A stretch of DNA of 48,343 nt, from the NCBI GenBank assembly GCA_016098155.1, contig JAAAJB010000249.1, forward strand, positions 1 through 48,343, read 5' to 3'. The position numbers were made by a program, and so were the translations under genes. This DNA comes from Actinomortierella ambigua. Taxonomy: Eukaryota > Mortierellomycota > Mortierellomycetes > Mortierellales > Mortierellaceae. The notes beneath the pieces are model-generated. The model made no database searches. It saw only the letters and a program-made list of their open reading frames with translations, and was not told where the DNA came from. Below, one piece after another: positions 32,379-43,900 of the stretch (positions are counted from its first letter, which is position 1; each line of letters opens with the position of its first letter).

Positions 32379-34927
32379 ATGTCGTTGCAAGTACAGAACG
32401 CCAACAACGTCAAGATCTATACGGTCTCTGGATCCAAGGGCTCCAGGAGTATACCCGACTGGCTGGCTCGCCGGAATAAGAAGGCACTCAAGAATGATCT
32501 TGGTATTGTGTCTGAATTTGATCTTAAAAAAGGGGCCTTAAATCAAGTGGATGTTGGAGATAGCGAATATCTGACACTCGATCCTTCTTGATTCTACCTG
32601 CCATGCTTCCAAAAAAAAAAAAAAAAAATAGAGTGGCGCCATCGCATCGAACTCATCCAGGACTTTGAGTTTCCCGAAGCATCGCTCAAGATCAAGACGA
32701 CCAACGATGGCAACTTTGCTGTCGCAACAGGTACCGGATGCAACAGTCTTTCGTGGGGTCTTGTTCTCGAATCTTTGATGTTGCGGTGACTAACAGCTTG
32801 TAAATCACGCTGTGTTCGTTATTTCTTTGAATGTAATAGGTGTTTATAAGCCTCAAATGCGTGTGTTTGAGTTTGCTGAGATGTCGATGAAGTTTGACCG
32901 GCATACGGATGCTGAGAATGTGGACTTTCAGTTGCTGTCGGATGACTGGACCAAGTCAGTACTACTGCAGGCGGATCGCAGCGTCGAATTCCATTCGCAG
33001 GGTGGCATCCACTACAGAACACGTATCCCGAAATTTGGCCGCTCGCTCACCTATCACTACCCATCGTGTGATCTGTTGATCACTGCATCATCGAATGAGG
33101 TCTATCGATTGAATCTGGAACAGGGACGCTTCCTCAACCCACTCGTCACCGATGGTGAGATGGCCAATGGAGGTGGTATCAACTGTGGCGAGATCAACCC
33201 GGCCCACTTGTTGTATGGATGTGGTACGGACTCAGGAACGGTCGAGTTCTGGGATCTGCGAGTCCGTGGTAGGGTCGGAATCCTGGCACCTACTATCCCA
33301 GACAGCGTGGCGTCGATTGCTGGCGATTCGCTCAAGATCTCCTCGCTCAAGTTCAGGAATGATGGCTTGACGATGGCGGTTGGTACGTCAACGGGTCATG
33401 TCTTGATGTATGATTTGCGGAGCAATATCCCGCTCTACGTCAAGGACCACCAGTACGGCTACCCGATCAAGTCGTTGCACTTTCATGAAGGCACCCAAGG
33501 CGAGGATGGAAAGTCTAAAGTCATTTCGACCGATTGCAAGATTATCAAGATTTGGAATCGTGAAGATGTAAGGGTCTCAGAGTTGTCATCCATGCAAACA
33601 GGGAATATGGCTTTTGAATTGTAGTTGGGCACTGACACCTGTATTTCAAATCATGTTTAGGGTAAAAACTTTACGTCGATTGAACCCTCGAACGACATCA
33701 ACGACGTTTGTCCAGTAGGCGATTCGGGATTGATGTTTGTAGCGAACGAGGGCATTCAGATGCAGAGCTACTACATCCCATCTCTGGGACCTGCGCCAAA
33801 GTGGTGCTCATTCCTCGATAACCTCACGGAAGAATTGGAGGAAAATCCTGTCCAGAGCATTTACGACGATTACAAGTTTGTCTCTCGCAAAGAGCTGGCC
33901 AAGTACGTCCTCTCCTTGCCTTGTGCATTTGCCATGATTATTGGTACTCATCGCTTCCCTCGTGAACTTTTCTTGTTTCGGACAATGCGGAGCTAACTAC
34001 CTTCCCCCCCCCCCTTTTTTTTTGTCTTGCTTCTCTCACACGAACAATAGCTTGGGTCTGGATCACTTGATCGGCAGCGCTGTCCTCAAGCCTTACATGC
34101 ACGGCTTTTTCATCGACCTGCGACTTTACGAAAAGGCACGCGCAATTGCCAATCCATTTGGCTACCAGGACTTCAAGGAGCGCGAGGCACGGGACCGGGT
34201 TGCCAAGGAGGCTGGCTCTCGTATTCGTGCCACGACAAAGTTACCCAAGGTCAACAAGCAACTGGCGGCCAAGATGTTGTCCAACGAGGCCAAGGCCCGC
34301 AAAAAGGCGGTCAAGGAGGGTCAGGAGCCATCGGCAGCGGGAAGCGCGCTCAAGGACGAGCGTTTTGCAGATCTGTTTACAAACCCGGATTTCGAGGTGG
34401 ACGAAGACACGACAGAGTTCAAGCTGCTCAACCCAGTCCAGTCGACCAAGAAGCCCAGCTACCGTATCGTGGGCGACGACGAGATGGAGGATGCTGGCAG
34501 CGAGAGTGGCAGCGAGCCGAGCGATGTCGACTCAGACGAGGACCTGGTGCGTATCTCCAACTACAAGAAGCCCGAAAAGAAGTCAGGAAAGAACAAGGAT
34601 GCCATTACGTCGATTCGTTCGGGTGTGAAGGATCGCAAGCGTATTCCCAAGATGGAGGTACTGAAACAGCGGATGAACCAGTCCCACGCAGCCTCTGGTC
34701 CCAGCCGGTCGCAGGCTTCACGATCATTCAGCGATCGATTGGCACGAGAGCAGCAGACGGAAAACAATATCTCGCGGTCGACTTCAGGCGGTATGGAGAT
34801 GACTTTTTCTCTCAACAAGAAGAAGGGTCAATCGCGCCAGCAGCCCGCTTCGGGTGGAAAGAGGACGTCGACAGGAGACCGCCGCGAGAGACGAAGCGCT
34901 GGTCGCAACACTATCCGCAACCTGTAA
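32379..34927 (+). CDS. NOL10 / Enp2 nucleolar WD40 ribosome-biogenesis protein
   Basis: Five exons: 32379-32502, 32632-32730, 32840-33567, 33661-33902 and 34051-34927, giving 689 aa, close to human NOL10 (about 690). The N-terminus has NVKIYTVSGSKGSRSIPDWL; then RIELIQDFEFPEASLKIKTT, YHYPSCDLLITASSNEVYRL and NLEQGRFLNPL (WD40 propeller). GPAPKWCSFLDNLTEELEEN and YMHGFFIDLRLYEKA follow, then LPKVNKQLAAKM and NPDFEVDEDTTEF. The C-terminus is acidic then Lys/Arg-rich (nucleolar). The yeast homolog Enp2 is an essential component of the 90S/SSU processome acting in 18S rRNA maturation. Intron 1 ends in an A tract instead of pyrimidines. Intron 4 carries a C-run/T-run. Assignment very secure. Confidence 0.95.
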
Positions 34928-35062
34928 TTTTTAGTCTCTTATGGTTTATTCCCCCTCCCCCTTTGCATTCCTTGTCCCTGCATTTTGTATCATTTTTTTT
35001 GCCACCAAAATTAAATTTCACACTACACACAATGTTCCAGTTTATTGCGTAAGAATGATACA

Positions 35063-35989
35063 TCACTCTTGCTTCACCAGCAGGGCCTCGAGTTTGGAGC
35101 GGATCGGTTCCGGGATAGGAATGGGGCGTCGAGTGGTACGATCGACAAAGACATGGCAAAAATGGCCCGAAGCAACAGCATCGCCGGCAACCTGGCTCGG
35201 GTAATGGCGAGGATCGATGCCTTGGCCTTCCTTGTCCGTGATGGCCACACCATCGCCAATCCTGGACAAGGGTGCGTTGGTTTTGGGAGGGCTCGGCCCA
35301 TGTTGCAAGGTGGCGGCGCTGGCTTGGCTGCCAATAGAATTGTCGACGGCCAATTTCTTGAAAATACCAACGCGATAGACAACGGACGACTTGCCAAGCT
35401 TGGTGACAGCCAGCCGGGCCTCAATGATGTCCGGAAAGCCGACGGAACTAAAGTATTGACAACCAGACTCGGCGCACACACCGATGGCGCCAGCGAGCGG
35501 GTCTTCTGAAGTCGGCTGGAGCCCACCTTCGCGGATCAGATAGGTGTTGATGACGGTATCAAAGAGGGCGTAGTAATGTGCATTGTTGAGGTGGCCGTAC
35601 TGGTCATTGTCGGCCCAGCGCGTCTGGATGTCGAGCGCGTATCCATAGTACGCCCGGTCTTTGAGGGTGACATCTGGCTTGGCATGGGTCTGGCTGGGGG
35701 GCACGATGGGATTGGAAGAGGGTGTGGATTTGAGGATAGAGGGAGATGGTGAAGGTGTTTCGAGCGTATGCTGATGATGGTACTGTTGCTGCTGCTTCTG
35801 TGGAATGGTTGCCGAGGTGAAGCTCCTAGCAAGCACAACGCTCGAAGCTCTATGCGCCAGCGTGTCTGTGGCTCTTGCTACTGTCGCGCCTGTCGAAATA
35901 GTGGCTGGAGAGGCTCTGAAGAGATGAGATGAGAGCTGAGTGAGGCGATGAAGAGAAGTCATGCTGATGTCGGGACGAGATGGATGCAT
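35063..35989 (-). CDS. Hotdog-fold acyl-CoA thioesterase, likely mitochondrial
   Basis: A 308-aa protein on one exon. The ATG at 35989 is preceded by CAACA; a second in-frame ATG at 35962 begins MTSLHRLTQLSSHLFRAS. Either start gives a Ser/Arg/Ala-rich N-terminus without acidic residues, typical of a mitochondrial presequence, up to about VVLARSFTSA. A Gln/His/Pro-rich linker follows. The 4HBT-like hotdog domain starts near residue 120, with YGYALDIQTRWADNDQYGHL and NNAHYYALFDTVINTYLI. The D-x-D-x-x-GHxNN motif is the signature of YbgC/FcbC-type thioesterases, its first Asp region being catalytic. A low-complexity insertion separates the later strands. Substrate chain length unknown. Confidence 0.85.
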   Translation of the reverse strand: MHPSRPDISMTSLHRLTQLSSHLFRASPATISTGATVARATDTLAHRASSVVLARSFTSATIPQKQQQQYHHQHTLETPSPSPSILKSTPSSNPIVPPSQTHAKPDVTLKDRAYYGYALDIQTRWADNDQYGHLNNAHYYALFDTVINTYLIREGGLQPTSEDPLAGAIGVCAESGCQYFSSVGFPDIIEARLAVTKLGKSSVVYRVGIFKKLAVDNSIGSQASAATLQHGPSPPKTNAPLSRIGDGVAITDKEGQGIDPRHYPSQVAGDAVASGHFCHVFVDRTTRRPIPIPEPIRSKLEALLVKQE

Positions 35990-37166
35990 TGTTGAAAAAG
36001 AGAGAGAGAGAGAGGAAAGAGGCCGAGAGAGGGGAGAGTTAGGTTCAGCGTCGTGAGTGAAAGAGCAAGGGAAAGCGACTTTACTCAATTTGGGAATGGG
36101 GCCTCAGAGTCACCAACCCAGGGTGCAAAGGGGTCATACCAAGGAGGACAAGCCCTATCCCCTCTTAATGCTACTCGTTTGGAAAGTCTTGGGATTGGTG
36201 ACGACGAACAACTACACCAACGATGTGCTTGGTGTCGACACGGCCCAACAAGCTGTTGGAAGCTTGCCAGGCTGTAGAGATCATGAAATGTGCTGGGCTG
36301 CAGCAGGAGTCTATCAAATTTCGACCATTCGGCGGATGTTTTCATGCGTCTTTAAGAGACAACATTTCTTCAAGCCCCTCGTGAGATCCATCGTCGACGT
36401 ATATGCGGTGCGCGATGTGGGTACAGCGACATCTTTCCTCAAGGGCCTGCTCAAGCCAGTTATCGTTAATCAGGGAGTAAACCTGGCAGGAGCACCTGCA
36501 ACTCAAAACTATCGTCTGAGTGCCCTCGTAGAGAGGTGCGCTTTACGGCTACCTGCAGGTAAGAACACAAGTCGTGTGCTCAAAAGTGAGCGTGCCAAAC
36601 GTGTGCTAATACAAAGGCTATCCTGTATAGCGTTTGTAGGCCATGACGGAGCTGTATGCCTTGTTGGCTGCTGTGCATCAATCGTGATCTGGCCGCCTCG
36701 AGCTCAAGTAGCATCTTGATGGATCGCCAATTGGCTACTGAACGGATGAATCTTCCTCAGAGCTTGAATGTCTGGTTTCAGTGCTCCATATCTCCAATGG
36801 AGGATGCATGCAACGGCAACAACGGCAACAACGGCAACGGCAACAACGACGGCAACAGTAGCAGAAGAAGTACCCGTATCAGCCTACAACATCAGCAATA
36901 TGGTTGGATCGTCAGACAGAAAGGCCGTCCTCCTTTTCGTCTATTGATATATGTAGGAGCATGGTTGTCATCTGGTAGTGGTTCGACTTCGCAGCAAGTT
37001 GCTGAGATGGAGGATATCCTTCTCATGAACATAGAGTTGGCAGAGTTTCTTTACCCAGTTCAAGGCTCTAAGGTGGAAATATAAGCTTTGGTGGCTTATA
37101 CGCCTGTGCTGTGCCGAATGGTTAACATGAGCGTTGAAGCATCAAGAAAAAGTACACTCATTCGCC
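35990..37166. other. Unresolved region between thioesterase and ALADIN
   Basis: About 1.2 kb between divergent starts. The left part is GA-rich (36000-36035) and presumably 5' sequence of the thioesterase. Plus-strand frames are open over 36057-36719 and 36656-37084. A good donor (CTGCAG|GTAAGA, near 36558) and acceptor (TGTATAG, near 36630) could join them, but the product ends quickly and I recognise no family. The minus strand also has open, helix-like stretches. An AAC/GGC repeat lies at 36810-36853. I cannot choose a model. Confidence 0.35.
36810..36853. repeat. (AACGGC/AAC)n short tandem repeat
   Basis: Imperfect copies of AACGGC and AAC in tandem on the plus strand; in one frame it would encode Asn/Gly repeats. 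It lies in the unresolved region upstream of ALADIN. Confidence 0.7.
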
Positions 37167-39372
37167 ATGCATCGCGTGATCGACTACTCAGGTGCGTGTC
37201 ATTCCGTTCCAAAGGCTGGCTGACACGAATGGAATCAATTAGGATGGCACACATCTTGACAAAATCTACTTTACTACCCTGTAGATCTACCCTATGAGGT
37301 GCCACCTGTGGGGACGACCACTATTGGCGAAGACAATGCCAAACTTGGTAAGGCAGCGCGTATTAGGCTACTGCAATTTTTTTCTCTTTGATGGCACCCT
37401 TGTCCATGCAGCCGTACTAAAGTTATTTTTTTCTGGAATGACACTCACTAGTGCACGTTGCGAGCACAGCGGACGAGCAGTTTGCAGAATTTGTCAGAAG
37501 CCATGTAAGTGATACCCTGAACCTCTTTCTCGCGGACATCCTGAATCACGATTGCGGAAGCTTCATCACTGACACCACTTTTGTTTCTGGTTCTAACCAA
37601 AGGGTGACCTCCATCCGGCACTTCAGATCCCAAAGACACACCCGGGTATGGGCAGCCTTCCAAAGAAGAACCAATACAAGAACATGCCCCTGATTGACCG
37701 CATTGGGAAGCAGCCCTTAGGAGAGTTGATTTTGGATTATGCACTACAATACTACAAGGAATACGCACCTGATACTATCGATCGATATCGCAAGTTCGCC
37801 CTGGAGTTGATTCAGGTATGCATCGCGTTTGCACAAAAGCGGAGGATTCTGTCATAATATCTGACCGATCATGGTCTCACTGACTCAAAATCCTTATCGT
37901 ACTTCTCTTTTCCTGTCGCTAGTCGAGCACTAGGCGTAGTACATTGGAGGACCTTCAGAAGGATAAGACTCAGCCACGTTGCATTCGTGCGATTGCCATG
38001 CACCCACACCTGCAACTGATGGCGGTGGCATTCTGGAATAACTCAGTGTGGGTGTACGACTTGTCGCAGGACAATTGGTGTTCTGCTGGCCTGTCTCATC
38101 AATCGCAGACTGACGTGTCCATTCTAGAATGGAAACCCATGTCTGGCGTCGTGTTAGCGGTCGGGTGCGCTGAAGGCGTGACACTCTGGAGTGTTTATAG
38201 GACTGCTGAATCCACCGCTGCCGCTGGTGCTCTGCTGTCTACAAGGGTTGCGGACGTTGATGCATACACCAAGGGGGCTCCTTCTCAAATCTTGAGCGAA
38301 TCATTCAGTCTGCCAACACGCGCCACAAACCACGGCAAAGAGAGTGCATGGATGGACCCTTTGCGGTTACCACAACTGCCAAGTATCGACTTTATCACAT
38401 GGGATCCACTAGGGGAGCAGTTTGCGGCAGCCTCCGTCGTAAAGTCCGTCGTCCTCATCCACGATATGGCGACTCGACGGACCACAGCACTTCAGAATGG
38501 ACCTGGACCTGTGACGACACTGAAATGGTCACCAGCTGGTGACCGACTATTGGTCTCGTATCTGTGGGGCTCAGCACGTATCTATTCAACGATTACATGG
38601 GAGTATGTTGTCCTGCAAGAAGGCTTCGAGGGCTCTATCCAGTCGGCATGCTGGACACCAGATGGGTACAACTTGATCTATGCTCTGCGTGACAGCAACG
38701 AGCTTCGTGCCGCCCACTTTGAGCGACGCTCCGCAGCATTGTCATGGACTGCTCTCAACTACATTTCGATGACCGTTCCTGGCATTGACAGCAAGTCTCC
38801 TTCTCGGCCCACGAACAAGCAGGTGACCAGGGTTTCTCCGAGAACACGTTCCCAGTCGGCGTCGCTCCATATCCATGACAATACCAATGAAGAGAATGAT
38901 GAATTATCGTGCACAATCAAAGAGCTGGCCTTGGACCCGGTAGGAGAGCGACTTGTGGTACGGTTCAATGAGACGGAACTGTTAGCCGCGGTGATTGTCC
39001 GCCCGACAGGCCGCATGCTGCGCGATCTGGATATCTTCCAACCCATGGGATTCATCCGCGGTCCTGGCTGGAACCCTAAGCAAAAGATGGTTCATGATCC
39101 TGTAAGCCAGTCATCTCCGTGGACGTCTACAACTTCTACCTCCTCCTCCACGTCGGCCAAGGAGCCCAAAGCTCTTACCATTGCCTTTAGCAAGCACCAG
39201 GAGAAACAAGGCACGCTCCTTGCAGTGGTATGTTATCACTCCCTTCCTTCGTTTCAGATACATGGGGCTGGTAATTGTGAGATTCCTGACCTTCTTTTTC
39301 TCGTTCCCCGTACAATAGGCCATGGAATCAGGCAAGATCGTATTTGTACCCTTCTTTTATTCGCACGAATAA
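37167..39372 (+). CDS. AAAS: ALADIN (AAAS) WD40 nucleoporin
   Basis: Six exons: 37167-37191, 37285-37347, 37452-37504, 37627-37815, 37923-39227 and 39319-39372 (562 aa; human ALADIN is 546). The 25-nt first exon (ATG in TTCGCCATGC) is chosen because its GTGCGT donor fits the phase of exon 2; it is the least certain part. Diagnostic sequence includes CIRAIAMHPHLQLMAVAFWN, NSVWVYDLSQDNW, ILEWKPMSGVVLAVGCAEGV and WDPLGEQFAAASV. VTTLKWSPAGDRLLVS and SACWTPDGYNLIYAL continue the WD40 propeller, and LALDPVGERLVVRF matches the conserved DPSGERLAV segment. ALADIN sits at the nuclear pore, anchored by NDC1, and is mutated in triple-A syndrome; it is absent from budding yeast. COQ10 begins only 38 bp downstream on the same strand. 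Confidence 0.9.
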
Positions 39373-39410
39373 AAAATTGGTGGCGGTGACTGCCATCTAT
39401 CCTCGACTTT

Positions 39411-40559
39411 ATGTTCGAAATCGCTTTTTTGATCAGGAACAAACCCGTTTTGAATAGGGCGATCATCATTCGGAGGATGCGAAGAGCAGGAATGTTGCCA
39501 TTTCACCGTGGTAGGTGCATGGCGATCAGTTGGAGTGCATTCAATCGGACTTGGGCAACTCTGCGCTGTCAAGGACGTCAAAGGCGTGGGTTCTTGACGC
39601 TACCGTCGATACCGAGGTTGCCAGAGATGCTACGGCCACCGACACTCAAGGAGTACAAGGACCGCAAGCTGTTCAAGTACTCACAGAATGAGTTTTACGC
39701 GGTGGTAGCAAATGTTGAAGAGTACCACGAGTTTATCCCATGGTGCACTTATTCGCAGATGTCCCCGCGTAAAACCGATCACTCCTTACCTTCGGGTACG
39801 ACAGTGCAGCATGGCGAGTTGGGTGTCGGCTTCACGTCGTTCGAGGAGCGTTATGTGTCAATTGTCACTTGTCGTGAGCCGCACATGGTCAAGGCTGTCT
39901 CTTATAACTCGTCGCTGTTTAAGGAGCTGTGCACGATTTGGCGGTTCACTCCTAATATACCAAAGGCTCTCACAACGGCTGTTGCCAGCGAGGAGGAGAC
40001 AAACCCCGAGGGCACGGGTCAGACAAGAGAGACACCCATCGCATCCGCGTCCCCGCCCACGCCTCAAACGGCAGTACTATCATCGCCATCGTCGCCATTT
40101 CCCCACCAACCACAGCAGCAAGATATTGAAGTTCCCCGTCCGATTCTGACGGCCGTGAAGGTCTTTGGGCCATCAGCACTTCCAAACACAACTGCTAGCC
40201 TGATGCCACCACCAGCAGCGCAGCGGCCGATGCTTCAGGAACCGACCACGCTACCACCGCCACCTTCAAGCGTTTCTTCTGCTAGCTGTACGCAAGAATC
40301 GATGTCGGCTAATGCGCTGGAAGGAGAGAGGAAGGAGAGAAAGGAAGCAAAAGAAGAGGACACCAGGATTTCATCGCCCTCTAATCTCGGCACGATGAAG
40401 CCAGGCGACTATCCATCATGTTGGGTCGATTTTGAGATTCGCTTCGAGTTTGCATCGCCACTGCACGCGTCGGTATCGTCACTGTTCTTCGATCAGGTCA
40501 GCAAGGAGATGCTTAAGGCGTTTGTCAAGCGGTGCGAGACGTTATATGGCAAGCGATAG
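39411..40559 (+). CDS. COQ10: COQ10, START-domain coenzyme Q-binding protein with large insertion
   Basis: A 382-aa intronless gene. The first ATG (39411) is only 38 bp after the ALADIN stop. In-frame ATGs at 39477, 39492 and 39519 are alternatives; the last (MAISWSAFNRTWATLRCQGR) gives a classic Arg-rich mitochondrial presequence. The START/polyketide-cyclase domain begins near residue 82 (RKLFKYSQNEFYAVVANVEE, YHEFIPWCTYSQM), continues to TIWRFTPNIP (about 184) and resumes at CWVDFEIRFEFASPLHASVS (337) to the C-terminus. Between lie about 150 residues rich in Ser, Pro, Thr, Gln and Glu that have no counterpart in the compact family. COQ10 binds coenzyme Q and supports respiration at the inner membrane. 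Confidence 0.9.
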   Translation: MFEIAFLIRNKPVLNRAIIIRRMRRAGMLPFHRGRCMAISWSAFNRTWATLRCQGRQRRGFLTLPSIPRLPEMLRPPTLKEYKDRKLFKYSQNEFYAVVANVEEYHEFIPWCTYSQMSPRKTDHSLPSGTTVQHGELGVGFTSFEERYVSIVTCREPHMVKAVSYNSSLFKELCTIWRFTPNIPKALTTAVASEEETNPEGTGQTRETPIASASPPTPQTAVLSSPSSPFPHQPQQQDIEVPRPILTAVKVFGPSALPNTTASLMPPPAAQRPMLQEPTTLPPPPSSVSSASCTQESMSANALEGERKERKEAKEEDTRISSPSNLGTMKPGDYPSCWVDFEIRFEFASPLHASVSSLFFDQVSKEMLKAFVKRCETLYGKR

Positions 40560-40991
40560 ATTTCCCTACTCCATCTTCACATCCCCTAAAATACTTGTAT
40601 ACAATGTACACTCACCAAAAGTCATCTTCACATAAACGAACGGAACTACACTTATTTTGCTCTTCCCGTAACCCAACGGTTTGCCGTGCTGTTGTCGCTG
40701 AAGGTGGTGCCTGTGTCCATCTTCCAGACTTCGCGTCTCTATAATCACTGGTTCGTCGAAATATCGCAGTGAAGGTGTTGTTGGTAAAATCTTCACCTCG
40801 GCATATCAAAGCGCTCAAACTTAGGAAAGTGGCCTCAATCATGTGACTGAAAAGACCGAGAGCCACAATCGGAACTATAAAGTACATCTGAGTTGCGAGC
40901 TTTCTGACCCCCGCTGTTCACTTTGTCCACCTTGTCCGTACTCCACTCGATAAGTTCAACCCCTTCTCCTCCTCCTTTACGAATTGGAGCG
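40560..40991. other. Intergenic region upstream of the MCMDC2-like gene
   Basis: About 430 bp containing the COQ10 3'UTR and the promoter of the next gene. A TATAAAG stretch at 40877-40883 lies 109 bp before its ATG and could serve as a TATA element. No other feature is seen. Confidence 0.4.
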
Positions 40992-43900
40992 ATGTCCTCA
41001 CAGCCTTTCCACACACTTGCACCTTCAGGCAAACACAATAGGGTGGTCTATTTCGACGACTCTTCGAGGCAGTCTCAGGCCCGCAGCGTGACCTCGACAG
41101 TAACAATTGTCGAGGAGGAGGATACAGTGCCTGAGATAGACCTCTTGCGAGATGCGGAGGTTTCGAGGTTGAGACAATCTGGTAGATTCATCCATACTGT
41201 CCAGACGCTCCACGATTGCTTTGAATTCAGCTGCCCGACAAGTGTTAAGAGTCGCCATAAACTAGCACAGGTATGTACTTTGATGAGCATGTTTCTCTCA
41301 TTCTAACCCAGTCCATTTCGCGCTTAAGCCTTGTGTGTAATTTTGCAAAGCGCTTCTGGCATAACTTATGGCACTTTGATCCTGTGACTTTCAACACGGT
41401 AGACACGCATCCATCCTAGTCGGGTCCACCCCGCCGATGATCATGTCCTTCCGCCTCATCCAGAGCTGCTCCCCATCCTAGAGAGAATCCGTCATTGTAG
41501 GCACCACCATCTTGTCGTCTAATGGAGAGAATGTGTACGCGATGATGAGAGCGAAAGGCGACTGATATTGTGATGCGGTTATGTGATAGATCTCATCCAC
41601 TATCACATGAACGATGTTCGCAAGGCCAAGTACGAGGCGCCAGTACTCAAGGTGGAGGTATGCATTTCGACAATCCACTTTCTTGACTTTGATTCGCGCA
41701 TCTCGGCAAGGGGAAAAATCTTGACACCAATATACTTCAATCCAACTGCATAGAGAGATGCCACCATAGATCGATATCTGGTATATCTCGCAATTGATCC
41801 AATGATTTTGTTGGAATACTCACCCAGCTTGGGCCATCTGTTGTTCACCGATGTGGCCGATCTGGAGGACAAGCTTCGCATTGTGTGCTGCCAGCTCCTT
41901 CAAGAAATCCTCGGCGAGGGCTGCATGCTATTATCTGAGCAGGTTCGCGTGCACGTCGCTCCACTGTACCTTCCTTTTGGGCTCAAAGAGTATGAAAAGC
42001 ATGTATGATTCAAGTCTTCAGGAGCATTCTTATGAGATCAAGAGGCTGATCGGGGCCGCTTGAATGCAAAATGAACTGTATAGATGCCATCTACCGAAGA
42101 TCGCTGATGCCCGTGCACTCACTTTGGAGGACAACATGCGAGATACATTATTCTACACTGGACTGATATCGCTGCGTGGCCGAGTAACTCGAGTTTCCGC
42201 TGTGGAACATAAAATGTAGGTGTCTGGGTTTCGATCAGACGCTGGGGGGCATTGTCAGCGTTCGAACTATTCAAGTTGATAGATACGCCACTTTACATTG
42301 GGGTGGTATGTACACAAATAGACATTCGCAGACGTTCATCTGCCGGTATCCACGCTGCAACAACCACAATTACCTACATTTTACGCCAAGCGCGGCACGG
42401 AACCGCGTTATCAAGAGATCCGAGGACCTTGGATTCATGGAAACCGGAACAAGGTTATCATCTGCTGTCGAGCAACTGGCTTTTGATATCAAAAATGAAC
42501 GAAGCAATGACATGTTAGGCACTGACTGCCTGTTTCTTCTTTTAGCGCTTGCTTGCTTCAAATTGATCTCAATTGCAGTCACTGTGGACAAGAGATGCCA
42601 GAGTCTCTTGTGGACCGCGTGTACACCAGTATGTTCAAGGTGACCTGGAGAACGCATTCTCACCAACAAGAGCAGAAGTAGATGCATGCTGATTTTCCTC
42701 TGTCATGGTTACATAGAGGCTCAGCATATCGACTTGCAGTGTATCAGCCAATTTCGGCAATCTGGCTGTTTTACAAATACCATGGCTCTGGTTCTTGAAG
42801 GTAAGGGAGGGCAGGGTACTTCAAAGTTTACGGCATGAACATTCCCGAGTTGCTATGTGAATGCAACCAAAGCTTTCGTCTTTCATTTCATCTATTACTA
42901 GACGAGATGGCAGGAAAGGCGCGCTTGGGTGACATTATTCATATCATCGGAACCACTCACCGCGTAATCAAAGCGAAGCCTGAACCAGCAACATACCATC
43001 ATGGTATCGAGATGCAAGTGCGCACTCTGCTGTGCGAGCCCATGTCTCAATCCGAAGCTCTGCCAGACTCTGTAAAAGCGATAGTACAGAGTAAGTTCAG
43101 GAAGATACTGTTGTGGATTTCTTGCCTCGAATGGAAGTGTAGGTAGAGACTGACTATTTACCAAATTGGTTTAATTGGACAAGGTGGAATGTCGGGATGG
43201 AACATTACACAGGCCATTGTCGATCAACTTACGGATACCACACCTCAGTCTGCATGTCGGAAACTAAAGATGGCGTTGTTGTTGAGGTAAGGATACATCT
43301 AAGGTTCGAGATTTTCGATTGCGATTGAGCTGTTGTATGGCTTACTCTCACTTCAACTACCATACCAATATTAGCTGTGTGGCAATGGATTCACGCACCG
43401 AACGACTCCATTGTTCGGGCGAAACACAAAACCTTTGTGGCAGGATTCGCTCCTCTCTACACGTGCTGATCGTACAGAATGCGTATGATCCCGTCCGAGA
43501 TCATCTCGTACGACAAATGGCATCTTTTAAGAGGTATGCATGAAGGTATAGCAAGACAATACGATAGTAAACCTGACATAGTACATTGTTGACTGGGAGT
43601 TTCTTTTGTCGTTGTGTCAACAGGAGTGCCGTTTGGAATCATGGGCCCGAGTCCCAACACGAGCCACTGTTTACAGTTGTTTCATCCACCCATGACGCTC
43701 CCGGATCATTCCAAAGTATGTCTTGTAGGAAGACCATGAGGAGCTCCGAGTCCTGTCACTTCAAAAATTGTTCGATGGCACTAAACACTTCAACCCAATA
43801 CAAAAGGTGTTACTCTAGCTGCGGCGAACCAGGGCATCCTGATTCTTGACCTGAATATCATTACCCCTCGAGATGCGAAGGGTCTCAAAACCCTGCTCCA

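Noticed and set aside
36057..36719. 220-residue plus-strand open frame as a gene
   Set aside because: It has no recognisable domain, overlaps the 5' region of the thioesterase gene, and its WD40-like piece is too short to trust.
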